Below are positions 21,146 to 28,090 of a stretch of 28,090 nucleotides of DNA, one piece after another. The stretch lies in contig JBQTIP010000076.1 of assembly GCA_052388025.1 (NCBI GenBank), positions 1-28,090 on the forward strand, given 5' to 3'. The DNA comes from JBQTIP01 sp052388025 (lineage in GTDB: Bacteria > Actinomycetota > UBA4738 > HRBIN12). The position numbers were made by a program, and so were the translations under genes. Under the pieces are notes generated by a model. It did not search any database and had not been told where the DNA came from. It saw only the letters and a program-made list of their open reading frames with translations. Positions within the stretch are counted from its first letter, which is position 1; every line of letters begins with the position of its first letter.

Positions 21146-22314
21146 CCGGCTTCGCGCATCGCGGCGATCAGGATCTCCGCGACCTCCGGTCGCGAGAACT
21201 CGACGGGCGGGCGCTCGCCGGCGCGCAGCATCTCGCGAACCTTCGTGCCGGAGAGCGAGACGCGGTCCTCCTCCCCGTGAGGGCATGTCTTGGGCGTCCC
21301 CATGCCCTCGCACCGGTTGCACCAGAACGAGTGCTCGAAGAAGAGCGGCGTGATGCCGAGCTCGTCGGGTTCGAACTCTTCGAAGATCTTCTGCGCATCG
21401 TACGTGCCGTAGTAGCTCCCCACGCCGGCGTGGTCGCGGCCCACGATGAAATGTGTGCAACCGTAGTTCTTGCGACAGATGGCGTGCCAGATGGCCTCCT
21501 TCGGCCCTGCGTAGCGCATGGCGGCGGGGAACACGGACACCATGGCACGATCCTTCGGGTAGTAGCCCTCGAACAGCGCCTCGTAGCACCGCATTCGTAC
21601 CTCGGCCGGGACGTCGTCGCCCTTGGTGGCTCCGACCAGCGGGTGCACGAGCAGGCCGTCGACGATCTCGAGCGCGCATTTCTGGATGTACTCGTGTGCC
21701 CGGTGGATCGGGTTGCGCGTCTGGAATCCGACGACCCGCTTCCAGCCTCGGTCGCGAAACGCGGCGCGGGTCTCGGCGGGCGTCAGGCGGTACTCGACGA
21801 AGTCGCGATGCGCGGGGAGCCGGAGGATGCGAACCCTGCCGGCCAGGCAGTAGTCGCCGGCCTCATGAAGCGCCTGCACGCCCGGGTGCTCGAGGTCGGT
21901 GGTCCCGAACACGCCGATCGCCTCGGCTTCCCGGTCGCGCTTGTAGACCTCCTCGGCCTCGAGGACAGCCAGCGGATCGCCGCCCGCCTCGGAGAGGAGC
22001 GCGACGGCCTCGGCCCCACCGAGCAGCTTGACCCCCTCTTCGGAGAGCGAGAGCGTGACCGGGATCGCCCACGGCACCCCCGAGGGAAGGTGCATGGTCT
22101 CCAGGATCGAGTGATAGTCCTTCTCTCCCTGGAAGCCCGTGAGCGGCGAGAGCGCGCCGACTGCCAGCATCTCCAGATCTGAGAGCTCTCGCGGGCTCAC
22201 TCCGACCTTCGGTAGGTGCCGGGCCTCGCGGGACAGCTCCTCGGCCCGGTCCTCGGGAACCAGCAGATCCACGAGCGCCCCGCCGTGCGGCGCGATGGTT
22301 TCGTTTTCGAGCAA
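21142..22314 (-). CDS. sat: sulfate adenylyltransferase (ATP sulfurylase)
   Basis: 390 aa, the homo-oligomeric bacterial/fungal-type enzyme, not CysD/N. It activates sulfate with ATP to adenosine phosphosulfate. The ATP/sulfate site VVGFQTRNPIHRAHEY, GRDHAGVGSYYGTYDA and the C-terminal CNRCEGMGTPKTCPHG, a Cys/His cluster like the zinc site of thermophilic homologues, are present. LSGTKVREMLRAGE and PPVEFSRPEVAEIL end the protein. The length is typical without a fused APS kinase. The start is TTG 22314 with AAAGG 7 nt upstream. It is divergent from cysH, giving the first two steps of assimilatory sulfate reduction; the cysteine made would serve mycothiol. Confidence 0.95.
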   Translation of the reverse strand: MLENETIAPHGGALVDLLVPEDRAEELSREARHLPKVGVSPRELSDLEMLAVGALSPLTGFQGEKDYHSILETMHLPSGVPWAIPVTLSLSEEGVKLLGGAEAVALLSEAGGDPLAVLEAEEVYKRDREAEAIGVFGTTDLEHPGVQALHEAGDYCLAGRVRILRLPAHRDFVEYRLTPAETRAAFRDRGWKRVVGFQTRNPIHRAHEYIQKCALEIVDGLLVHPLVGATKGDDVPAEVRMRCYEALFEGYYPKDRAMVSVFPAAMRYAGPKEAIWHAICRKNYGCTHFIVGRDHAGVGSYYGTYDAQKIFEEFEPDELGITPLFFEHSFWCNRCEGMGTPKTCPHGEEDRVSLSGTKVREMLRAGERPPVEFSRPEVAEILIAAMREAG

Positions 22315-22355
22315 CGGGTCGCCTTTCGTGAGGACGGGGATGAAAAGGCCGCCCT

Positions 22356-22361
22356 AGCATA
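22356..22361 (-). promoter_or_regulatory. possible -10 box (TATGCT) for sat
   Basis: TATGCT 41 nt upstream of the TTG start, in the 115-bp divergent spacer with cysH. No recognisable -35. Confidence 0.35.
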
Positions 22362-22384
22362 CCGGCCGCCCGGAAACCCTCCCG

Positions 22385-22390
22385 TATACT
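22385..22390 (+). promoter_or_regulatory. possible -10 box (TATACT) for cysH
   Basis: TATACT 39 nt upstream of TTG 22430. The -35 region is poor, so an activator may be needed. It is back to back with the sat box. Confidence 0.4.
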
Positions 22391-22429
22391 GCGAAGCTTC
22401 GACGACCGGGAGAGAGGTCCCCCCTGCGG

Positions 22430-23188
22430 TTGCTCTTGGCCGAGGACGTCATCCCCGAGCTGAACGCACGGTTCGAGGCTGCTCACCCGAGGGAGATCGT
22501 GCGGTGGGCACTCGAGAGCTCGGGGCTCGGCCGCATCGCGATCGCCTCCGCCTTCCAGGCGGAGGGAACGGCCGTGATGCACATGGCGACCGCGATCCGG
22601 CCCGACATCCCGATCCTGTTCCTCGACACAGGCTTCCACTTCGCGGAGACGCTTGCCTTCAAGCGGCAGCTCGTCGAGCGCCTGCACCTGAACGTCGTCG
22701 ATCTCGTCGGCGAGCACACCGTGGAATCGCAGGCCGCGGCCTTCGGGGAGAGGCTCTACGAGCGCGATCCCGGCCGGTGCTGCGAGATCAACAAGGTGGC
22801 ACCCATGTACCGCGTTCTTCGCGATCTCGACGTGTGGATCACCGCGTTCCGGCGTGACTCGGCGCCCACGCGCGCCGAGGCCCCGATCGTGGACCAGTAC
22901 GAGCTCGAACCGGGCAAGACGATCGTGAAGATCAATCCGGTCGCGAGCTGGAGCCGCCGCGCCACGTGGCGATACCTGAAGCAGCACGACCTCCCGCACA
23001 ACCCGCTGTACGACCTCGGATACGCGTCGATCGGATGCGCTCCGTGCACGCGACTGCGGTTCCCGGGTGAGCCCGAGCGCGCAGGCCGGTGGGCGGGCCT
23101 CTCCAAGTGGGAGTGCGGGATACACGATCAGCGAGAGCCGAATCCCGGCGCGATCGACCGAAAGGAGGAACTACAGGAGACGACGTGA
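22430..23188 (+). CDS. cysH: assimilatory adenylylsulfate (APS) reductase
   Basis: 252 aa. It reduces APS to sulfite with thioredoxin electrons. Four cysteines for a [4Fe-4S] cluster are present: Cys117-Cys118 in GRCCEINK and Cys203/Cys206 in GCAPCTR. This marks the APS-using type rather than the cluster-free PAPS reductase of E. coli. The catalytic cysteine is Cys229 in ECGIH. The nucleotide loop is AIASAFQAEG, and LDTGFHFAETL follows. No APS kinase gene is visible, which agrees with direct APS use. The start TTG 22430 is preceded by GAGAGG about 12 nt upstream; TTG 22436 is an alternative. The Tat-signal frame follows 28 nt after its stop. Confidence 0.95.
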   Translation: MLLAEDVIPELNARFEAAHPREIVRWALESSGLGRIAIASAFQAEGTAVMHMATAIRPDIPILFLDTGFHFAETLAFKRQLVERLHLNVVDLVGEHTVESQAAAFGERLYERDPGRCCEINKVAPMYRVLRDLDVWITAFRRDSAPTRAEAPIVDQYELEPGKTIVKINPVASWSRRATWRYLKQHDLPHNPLYDLGYASIGCAPCTRLRFPGEPERAGRWAGLSKWECGIHDQREPNPGAIDRKEELQETT

Positions 23189-23216
23189 CGGAAAAGGATC
23201 GACCAAGGGGGAAGAG

Positions 23217-23327
23217 ATGGATCGACGGACGTTCCTGAAGAAGATCGGCGCAGCCGCCGTGGGCGCCTACTTGGTCACCATGTTCCCGGGCGTGTTCGCC
23301 AACGCGGCGCCCTCGACCATCACCTGA
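23217..23327 (+). pseudogene. Tat signal peptide of the beta-helix gene, cut off by a frameshift
   Basis: 36 codons starting at ATG 23217 with an AGGGGGAAGAG ribosome site. MDRRTFLKKIG is a twin-arginine motif, followed by a hydrophobic stretch (AAAVGAYLVTMFPGVF) and an ANA cleavage site. It stops at TGA 23325 just after the cleavage site. A -1 shift near 23320 continues as LTSWALAAGTIAKNQSQ and then directly into the beta-helix frame. It is very unlikely to be a free peptide; it is the 5' end of the next entry. No slippery heptamer is visible, so a one-base deletion or assembly error is more likely than programmed frameshifting. Confidence 0.75.
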
Positions 23328-23374
23328 CCTCCTGGGCGCTCGCCGCCGGGACCATCGCGAAGAACCAGAGCCAG

Positions 23375-24727
23375 GTGACTCTCTCCTCGGCGCCGACCGG
23401 ATGGCAGGGGGGCGACACCATGGCCATCGCTCCCACCGAGCCGCCGACGATCTACGCCTGGTACATGCACTACGACGAGCGGACGATCACGGCGATCAAC
23501 GTCCCGACGATCACCATCTCCTCACCGCTCACATACGATCACGTCTCGACCACGCTCTGGACCGGCGTGACGGAGACGGCCGAGGTCCTGAACCTCTCGC
23601 GCAACGTGCGAATCGAGGGCCAGGACGCCACCCACCGAGCCCACGTGTTTGTCTCGACGGCCGCGAGGCAAACCGTCCGGCACGCCGCCATCAGGTACAT
23701 GTGCCCGAGGAAGGGCTCCTCAAACGTGCTCGGTCGCTACTCGCTGCACTTCCACATGAACGGAGACGCTTCCGCGGGGTCCCTGGTCGAGAACGTCGTG
23801 GTGACGAACGGCGGCTCCCACTCCTTCGTTCCCCACGAGTCCAACGGCATCACGTTCAGGAACTGCATCGCGCACAACGTGCTCGACGACGCCTACTGGT
23901 GGGATGAGGGCACCGAGTCGTACAACACCCTCTACGACCGCTGCATCGCCTCGAAGGTCGGCTCGTCCTCGACGAACTACACGCTCGCCGGCTTCAACTT
24001 GCTCGACGGGTCGGGCAACGGGGCCGTCTTCTGCAGGGCGTTCGGCATCACGGAGCTCCGCAACGCGTCGGGCTTCAAGTGGCCAACCGGCCTCGGCCAG
24101 ACCGGCGGGGTCTGGCTCTTCGAGGACAACGTCGCCCACAGCAACCAGGCGTGCGGGATCTTCGTCTGGCAAAACACCGGCGATCTCCACCCCATCACGC
24201 GGTTCCGCGCGTACAAATGCGGCGGGCCCGGCATCAACCACGGCTCATATCAGAACGCCTATCGCTATTCGGACTCGTACCTGTATGGGAATCGCGGGGG
24301 CGGGATCGCGATCCTGGCCCTCAACAAGGGCGTCCCGGGGCTCACCCTCACGTTCGATTCCATGCGGATCGACGCAGGGGGGCTCTCGTCGTATTGCATC
24401 ACGACCGGGAAGCACTCGCTCGGCAACGGGGGCGAGCCGGTCCAGATCACTAACTGTCAGTTCAAGGGCGCGACGGCCGCTTGCATCGGGTTCCAGTCCG
24501 CGCTCAACGCGGAGGCGATCGACGTCCGGAACTGCACCTACAACGGGGTGAATGAGTTCTACTTCGACCCGTCGGGGGTGAACGGCTCGGTCGTCAGGGT
24601 CCAGGGAGCTTTGAACGCCGGATCGCCGGGAGACGGAACGATCCAGATCCAGGAGAACGTCTCGAGCAACCCGGGGACGGTGCATGCTCCGTGGAACGCC
24701 AGGTGGGTGAACATCGGGACGTTCTGA
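23375..24727 (+). CDS. CEMIP-like right-handed beta-helix protein (main body; 5' end frameshifted)
   Basis: About 450 aa from GTG 23375, about 500 if joined to the Tat signal at 23217. WQGGDTMAIAPT, ERTITAINVPTITISSPLTYDH, LSRNVRIEG and LGRYSLHFHMNGD are the order seen in the post-G8 part of CEMIP/TMEM2/PKHD1L1 proteins. Repeated beta-helix coils then follow (VENVVVTNGG, FRNCIAHNV, FEDNVAHSN). The G8 domain itself is missing or much reduced. A polysaccharide-binding or -cleaving exported protein is a fair inference; activity is unknown. The GTG has no good ribosome site and lies downstream of the true start, so the protein is probably not made intact unless the frameshift is an error. Confidence 0.8.
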   Translation: MTLSSAPTGWQGGDTMAIAPTEPPTIYAWYMHYDERTITAINVPTITISSPLTYDHVSTTLWTGVTETAEVLNLSRNVRIEGQDATHRAHVFVSTAARQTVRHAAIRYMCPRKGSSNVLGRYSLHFHMNGDASAGSLVENVVVTNGGSHSFVPHESNGITFRNCIAHNVLDDAYWWDEGTESYNTLYDRCIASKVGSSSTNYTLAGFNLLDGSGNGAVFCRAFGITELRNASGFKWPTGLGQTGGVWLFEDNVAHSNQACGIFVWQNTGDLHPITRFRAYKCGGPGINHGSYQNAYRYSDSYLYGNRGGGIAILALNKGVPGLTLTFDSMRIDAGGLSSYCITTGKHSLGNGGEPVQITNCQFKGATAACIGFQSALNAEAIDVRNCTYNGVNEFYFDPSGVNGSVVRVQGALNAGSPGDGTIQIQENVSSNPGTVHAPWNARWVNIGTF

Positions 24728-24739
24728 CCCCGATCGGCT

Positions 24740-25657
24740 TCAGGTCACCACCCAGAGGGCGTCCCGCGCCAGGCGGACATCGAGGCTCGAGCGCTGCTCC
24801 ATCACGTCCCCGTCGACCTGGACGGGGAAGGGCTGCTCGGAGGCGATCTCGACGCGCGAAGCGTCGTGCACGTAGTCCATATCGCGCCCCTTCACGTGGC
24901 GGGCAGACCCGAACATCTGGCGGGCGATCCGGAGGAGCCTGCGCCGCGGGAGCCGTCGCGCGGACAGCACGTCCAGTCCGGTCTCGAGCGTCGCGTCCGG
25001 CGTGACCCGGACGCCCCAGCCCTTGTAGTACGTGTAGGGGTCGGTCCGGCCCATGAGAACCGAGACCGAGGGCGTCGCCTCGCCCCCGTCGACCCTGACG
25101 GTGAGGTCGGCCGTGCGCCCCGCGTAGCTGAACAAGAGGGACCGCGCCACCGCCCAGAAGGCGGCGCGCTCGAACCTTCGCTGGTTCTTCGGGAACTTCG
25201 CGTCGAGGCGGGCCATCGCCGCCGCGTCCACCCCGGCGCCGCAGTTCACGGCGAAGTAGCGGCCGTCGGCCTTGCCGAGGTGCAGCTTCCTCGCCTCACC
25301 GTCCAGAGCTTTCGAGATCAGAACGCCCGTCGCGTCCACTGGATCGAGGGGAAGCGCGAGCGCGCGCACCAGGACGTTCGTTGCGCCCCCGGGGATCACG
25401 CCCAGGGCCACATCGCTCCCCGCGAGGCCGTTCAGCGCCTCGTTGATCGTCCCGTCTCCCGAGAACACGACGACCAGGTCGATCCCCTGCTCAACGGCCT
25501 CGTGAGCCACCTCGGTCGCGTGCCCTCGCTCCACCGTCTCCAGGACCTCGAGCTTGAAGTCGGCCGAGAGCGCCTTCTCGATCACGGCGAGCGCCGGCCG
25601 CGACACGGTGCGGGCGACCGGATTGACGATGAGGAGCACGCGTTCGAACAGGCGCAT
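24740..25657 (-). CDS. diacylglycerol/lipid kinase family protein (DagK/YegS-like)
   Basis: 305 aa. It phosphorylates diacylglycerol, undecaprenol or a related lipid alcohol with ATP at the cytosolic face of the membrane. VNPVAR (11-16), the nucleotide loop FSGDGTINEALNGL (SGDGT at 66-70) and GVIPGGATNVLVRAL (PGGATN 89-94) are intact. FAVNCGAGVDAAAM and the C-terminal beta-sandwich ending PFPVQVDGDVM complete the fold. The length is typical. The ATG at 25657 is 37 bp after the MoaD stop, same strand. It is convergent with the beta-helix gene. Confidence 0.93.
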   Translation of the reverse strand: MRLFERVLLIVNPVARTVSRPALAVIEKALSADFKLEVLETVERGHATEVAHEAVEQGIDLVVVFSGDGTINEALNGLAGSDVALGVIPGGATNVLVRALALPLDPVDATGVLISKALDGEARKLHLGKADGRYFAVNCGAGVDAAAMARLDAKFPKNQRRFERAAFWAVARSLLFSYAGRTADLTVRVDGGEATPSVSVLMGRTDPYTYYKGWGVRVTPDATLETGLDVLSARRLPRRRLLRIARQMFGSARHVKGRDMDYVHDASRVEIASEQPFPVQVDGDVMEQRSSLDVRLARDALWVVT

Positions 25658-25694
25658 GGGGTCCGGGAAGTATCCCAGGCGCTCGCCGAACGCG

Positions 25695-25958
25695 CTATCC
25701 GCCCGAGACCGGGGGCAGGATCGCGACCTCCTCGCGACCGGAGAGCGGGCGCTCGGGCGAGGCGCGCTCGCCGTCCACGACCACCGAACTCCGGCGCGCG
25801 ATCGCGGCGAACTTCTCGCCGAACCGCTCCGAGAGCTCGGCGACCACCTCGGCGACGGTGGCGCCGCCGGCCTCGACCTCGGACGCGCCGGCCAGCTCCC
25901 TGAGCACGGCGAAGAGCCGTACTCGGGAAACGGGCGGACCGGCCTTCTCGGACGACAT
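25695..25958 (-). CDS. MoaD/ThiS-family ubiquitin-like sulfur carrier
   Basis: 87 aa with the beta-grasp fold pattern VRLFAVLRELAG at the start and EEVAILPPVSGG at the end. The C-terminal Gly-Gly is the site of adenylation and thiocarboxylation. MoaD donates sulfur in molybdopterin synthesis; related carriers serve tungsten cofactor, cysteine or thiamine pathways. No moaE, moeB or thiG is in the window, so the pathway cannot be fixed, although sat/cysH lie nearby. The ATG at 25958 sits 9 nt after TACCCT, consistent with a near-leaderless mRNA, and is divergent from glnR. Confidence 0.88.
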   Translation of the reverse strand: MSSEKAGPPVSRVRLFAVLRELAGASEVEAGGATVAEVVAELSERFGEKFAAIARRSSVVVDGERASPERPLSGREEVAILPPVSGG

Positions 25959-25994
25959 CGCAGGTCAAGGGTACTGAGTGGCCCCGGGCTCTGC

Positions 25995-26000
25995 TACGCT
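25995..26000 (+). promoter_or_regulatory. -10 box (TACGCT) for glnR
   Basis: TACGCT followed by 10 nt and GTG 26011, giving a leader of about 4 nt. This agrees with the absence of a Shine-Dalgarno and with alignment of the N-terminus to GlnR. Confidence 0.4.
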
Positions 26001-26010
26001 CGACCGGGTC

Positions 26011-26703
26011 GTGGCCGCCATCGTCCTGCTCTCGGACCGTTCCCCCGAGGAAGCCCTCCCCGCCCTCGTGGCGGCCGGGTTCGACACCAAGACCGAGCCC
26101 CTGTCCGTCGCGTCGCTCGGGGACGTCCTCGGGCTCGGGCCGGAGGCCGTCTTCGTCGACGCCGCCGAGAACCCCGGACAGGCCCACCTTGTGCTCGCCG
26201 CCTTGCGCGCCCGGGACGGCCGCGTGCCCACGGTCGCGATCGTCGAACGGTCAGATCTCGAGCGGATGCCCTGGCACGAGGTGGCCGACGAGCTGCTCTT
26301 CCCGGGGGCGCCCGAGGCCGAGATCCGTCTCCGGCTCGAGATGCTTCGCCGCCGCGCCGGTACCGGAGCGGCCGGAGCCATCCGGCTCGGGCCCCTCGTG
26401 CTCGACCCCGACACCTTCGGGGTGGCCGTGGCCGGGAGGACGCTGGACCTCACCTATAAGGAATTCGAGCTCCTCCGGTTCCTCATGTCGCGGCCCGGGC
26501 GGGTGGTCACGCGGCCGGCGCTGCTTCGCAAGGTCTGGGGCTACGACTTCTACGGCGGCACCCGGACGGTGGACGTCCACGTCCGACGGCTCCGCTCGAA
26601 GCTCGGCCCGGAGCACGAGCATCTGATCGAGACCGTCCGAGGCGTCGGGTACCGCGCCACCGACCTCGATGCAGCTCCGGGCGACGACGTAACGAACAAT
26701 TAA
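26011..26703 (+). CDS. glnR: GlnR-like orphan OmpR-family nitrogen regulator
   Basis: 230 aa. A degenerate receiver domain (1-110) is followed by an OmpR-type winged helix. LDLTYKEFELLRFL, RKVWGYDFYGGTRTVDVHVRRLRSKLGPEHEHLIETVRGVGYR (in pieces) is nearly the sequence of Streptomyces GlnR. The lone receiver Asp falls at residue 50 (AVFVD), as in GlnR, if translation starts at GTG 26011; the other acidic-pocket residues are absent, so phosphorylation is unlikely. I therefore prefer 26011 over the GTG at 25978. GlnR activates glnA, ammonium uptake and other nitrogen genes. glnA follows 71 bp downstream. Confidence 0.88.
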   Translation: MAAIVLLSDRSPEEALPALVAAGFDTKTEPLSVASLGDVLGLGPEAVFVDAAENPGQAHLVLAALRARDGRVPTVAIVERSDLERMPWHEVADELLFPGAPEAEIRLRLEMLRRRAGTGAAGAIRLGPLVLDPDTFGVAVAGRTLDLTYKEFELLRFLMSRPGRVVTRPALLRKVWGYDFYGGTRTVDVHVRRLRSKLGPEHEHLIETVRGVGYRATDLDAAPGDDVTNN

Positions 26704-26704
26704 C
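26689..26704 (+). promoter_or_regulatory. candidate GlnR box upstream of glnA
   Basis: GTAAC-(6 nt)-TTAAC resembles the gTnAC-n6-GaAAC half of a GlnR box: the first element matches, the second only partly. It overlaps the glnR stop codon and is A/T-rich against GC-rich surroundings. Its centre is about 52 bp before the predicted glnA +1, a suitable place for an activator. Confidence 0.45.
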
Positions 26705-26736
26705 GGCGCGGAAGCCCCCGCCGCCCCGCCGCCCCG

Positions 26737-26742
26737 TACCCT
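26737..26742 (+). promoter_or_regulatory. possible -10 box (TACCCT) for glnA
   Basis: TACCCT 32 nt before the GTG start; the -35 position is a run of C, so the promoter looks activator-dependent. The leader would carry AGGGGG (26762-26767), 7 nt before the start. Confidence 0.4.
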
Positions 26743-26774
26743 TGTCGCGTCGACCGAGACGAGGGGGAACAGCG

Positions 26775-28090
26775 GTGGCAGCTCCGAAGGAAGTCCTGGC
26801 CCTGGCGAAGGACGCGGGCGTTCAGATCGTCGATCTGCGCTTCTGCGACCTGCCCGGGCTCATGCAGCACTTCTCCGTCCCCGTCTCCGAGCTGTCCGAG
26901 GCAAGCTTCGAGGACGGCTTCGGCTTCGACGGGTCCTCGATCCGCGGGTTCCAGGAGATAGAGGAATCCGACATGCTCTTGCTCCCCGACCCGGACACGG
27001 CCTACATCGATCCCTTCACGCAGCATTCCACGCTCGCGATGCACTGCTTCGTGAAGGATCCCGTCACCGGCGAGATGTACTCTCGCGATCCCCGGTACAT
27101 CGCGAAGAAGGCCGAGCTGTACCTCCGCCAGACCGGCATCGCGGACATCTCGTACTGGGGACCCGAGTGCGAGTTCTACATCTTCGACTCCATTCGCTTC
27201 GACCAGAACGAGCACGAGGGCTACTTCCACATCGACGCCGTCGAGGGCGTGTGGAACTCCGGTGCCGAGGAGGGCGGGAAGAACCTGGGCTACAAGCCCC
27301 GGTACAAGGAAGGCTACTTCCCGCTGCCTCCCATGGACCACTACCAGGACCTGCGGAGCGAGATGGTGCTGAACCTCGAGAAGGTCGGGATCCCGATCGA
27401 GGTCCACCACCACGAGGTCGGGACCGCGGGCCAGGCGGAGATCGACATGCGCTTCGACACGCTGCTTGCGATGGCCGACAAGGTCATGAAGTACAAGTAC
27501 GTGGTCAAGAACACGGCCCTGCGCGGGGGAAAGACCGTGACGTTCATGCCGAAGCCGATCTTCATGGACAACGGCTCCGGCATGCACACGCACCAGAGCC
27601 TGTGGAAGAACGACGAGAACCTCTTCTGGGACGAGGTCGGCTACGCCGGCATCTCCGACATGGCCCGGTGGTACATCGGCGGGCTGCTGGCGCACGCGCC
27701 GGCGCTGCTCGCGTTCTCGAACCCGACCACGAACTCGTACCGGCGGCTTGTGCCCGGCTACGAGGCGCCGATCAACCTCGTGTACTCACAGCGGAACCGG
27801 TCAGCCTGCGTGCGGATCCCGCTTTATTACAAGACGCCGGCGGCCAAGCGGCTGGAGTTCCGCACGCCGGACCCTTCGTGCAACCCGTATCTGGGGTTCG
27901 CCGCGATGCTCCAAGCGGGCCTGGACGGCGTGAAGAACAAGCTCGAGCCCCCGGAGCCGATGGACAAGGACCTGTACGACCTCCCACCGGAGGAGAAGGC
28001 ATCGGTCAAGCAGGTCCCGGGCTCGCTCGAGGAGGTGCTCGACGCGCTCGAGGCCGACCACCAGTGGCTGCTCGAAGGCGGGGTGTTCAC
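26775..28090 (+). CDS. glnA: glutamine synthetase type I (C-terminus cut by window edge)
   Basis: 438 codons are visible of an expected total near 470. It makes glutamine from glutamate, ammonia and ATP, the main ammonia-assimilation step. FGFDGSSIRGF, WGPECEFYIFD, EVHHHEVGTAGQAEIDMRF, KPIFMDNGSGMHTHQSLW and RLVPGYEAPINLVYSQRNRS are standard active-site segments. DLYDLPPEE contains Tyr401, the residue adenylylated in GSI-beta enzymes, and the GSI-beta insert is present, so control by a GlnE-type adenylyltransferase is expected. The start GTG 26775 has AGGGGG 7 nt upstream. The glnR gene and a candidate GlnR box precede it. Confidence 0.96.
   Translation, partial: MAAPKEVLALAKDAGVQIVDLRFCDLPGLMQHFSVPVSELSEASFEDGFGFDGSSIRGFQEIEESDMLLLPDPDTAYIDPFTQHSTLAMHCFVKDPVTGEMYSRDPRYIAKKAELYLRQTGIADISYWGPECEFYIFDSIRFDQNEHEGYFHIDAVEGVWNSGAEEGGKNLGYKPRYKEGYFPLPPMDHYQDLRSEMVLNLEKVGIPIEVHHHEVGTAGQAEIDMRFDTLLAMADKVMKYKYVVKNTALRGGKTVTFMPKPIFMDNGSGMHTHQSLWKNDENLFWDEVGYAGISDMARWYIGGLLAHAPALLAFSNPTTNSYRRLVPGYEAPINLVYSQRNRSACVRIPLYYKTPAAKRLEFRTPDPSCNPYLGFAAMLQAGLDGVKNKLEPPEPMDKDLYDLPPEEKASVKQVPGSLEEVLDALEADHQWLLEGGVF

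Noticed and set aside
23300..23330. Programmed -1 frameshift in the beta-helix gene
   Set aside because: There is no slippery heptamer or downstream stem that I can see; a one-base deletion or assembly error is simpler.
1..28090. CRISPR arrays, insertion sequences, prophage or integrase genes
   Set aside because: No regularly spaced repeats, transposase or integrase motifs, or terminal inverted repeats were seen; the HTH gene at 6752-7000 resembles excisionases only in fold and pairs with a PIN toxin.

Overview
The window is high-GC DNA from an actinobacterium (Actinomycetota), probably an uncultured or deep-branching lineage. Several genes point there independently. There is an MshA-type glycosyltransferase (mycothiol pathway), an RsiG/AmfC-type c-di-GMP-responsive anti-sigma homologue, and a GlnR-type orphan regulator next to glnA. 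There is also a DUF664/DinB protein and an actinobacterial 'phosphatase' family protein. GTG and TTG starts are common, adjacent genes often overlap by 4 nt (GTGA/ATGA), and several start codons sit 6-10 nt after a TANNNT box, which suggests leaderless or near-leaderless transcripts.

Layout. 1-2.5 kb: a phosphatase-like gene and an SDR oxidoreductase, divergent, then a DinB protein and a possible 76-aa protein. 2.5-11.7 kb: a long minus-strand array. In transcription order it holds a glutamate-semialdehyde/P5C dehydrogenase, an ornithine/GABA-type aminotransferase, a truncated VOC gene, a two-subunit CoA-transferase, an HTH-PIN toxin-antitoxin pair, a second class III aminotransferase, an AcuC-like deacetylase and pyruvate kinase. 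11.9-14.9 kb: a plus-strand FAH-family gene faces a minus-strand unit of proline dehydrogenase, proC and a 37-aa very basic protein. That unit is preceded by a highly structured, apparently independently promoted RNA. 15-20.5 kb (all minus): mshA with a GNAT gene, asparaginase II, an HD-GYP phosphodiesterase next to RsiG, and an M23 peptidase whose best start is ACG. 20.6-23.2 kb: a GNAT gene, then sat and cysH (sulfate assimilation) divergently arranged. 23.2-24.7 kb: a Tat-signal/beta-helix (CEMIP-like) gene split by a frameshift. 24.7-28.1 kb: a lipid kinase, MoaD, glnR and glnA (cut by the window end).

Functional reading. Much of the window concerns amino-acid carbon and nitrogen. Proline dehydrogenase and P5C dehydrogenase take proline to glutamate, and the adjacent aminotransferase could feed the same semialdehyde from ornithine. 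ProC runs the reverse step, asparaginase releases ammonia, and GlnR/GlnA control and perform its assimilation. A second theme is c-di-GMP: RsiG (sensor/anti-sigma) lies beside an HD-GYP enzyme that would degrade its ligand.

The most unusual item is the structured RNA at about 14602-14876 (minus). It has a 17-bp-spaced -35/-10 promoter whose predicted +1 is the first base of a perfect 10-bp stem joining the two ends of a 198-nt domain. GNRA and UUCG tetraloop hairpins appear on the transcribed strand, and a terminator-like hairpin lies between it and the proline dehydrogenase gene. I do not recognise it as a known RNA family. It could be a stand-alone small RNA or a riboswitch/attenuator for proline metabolism.
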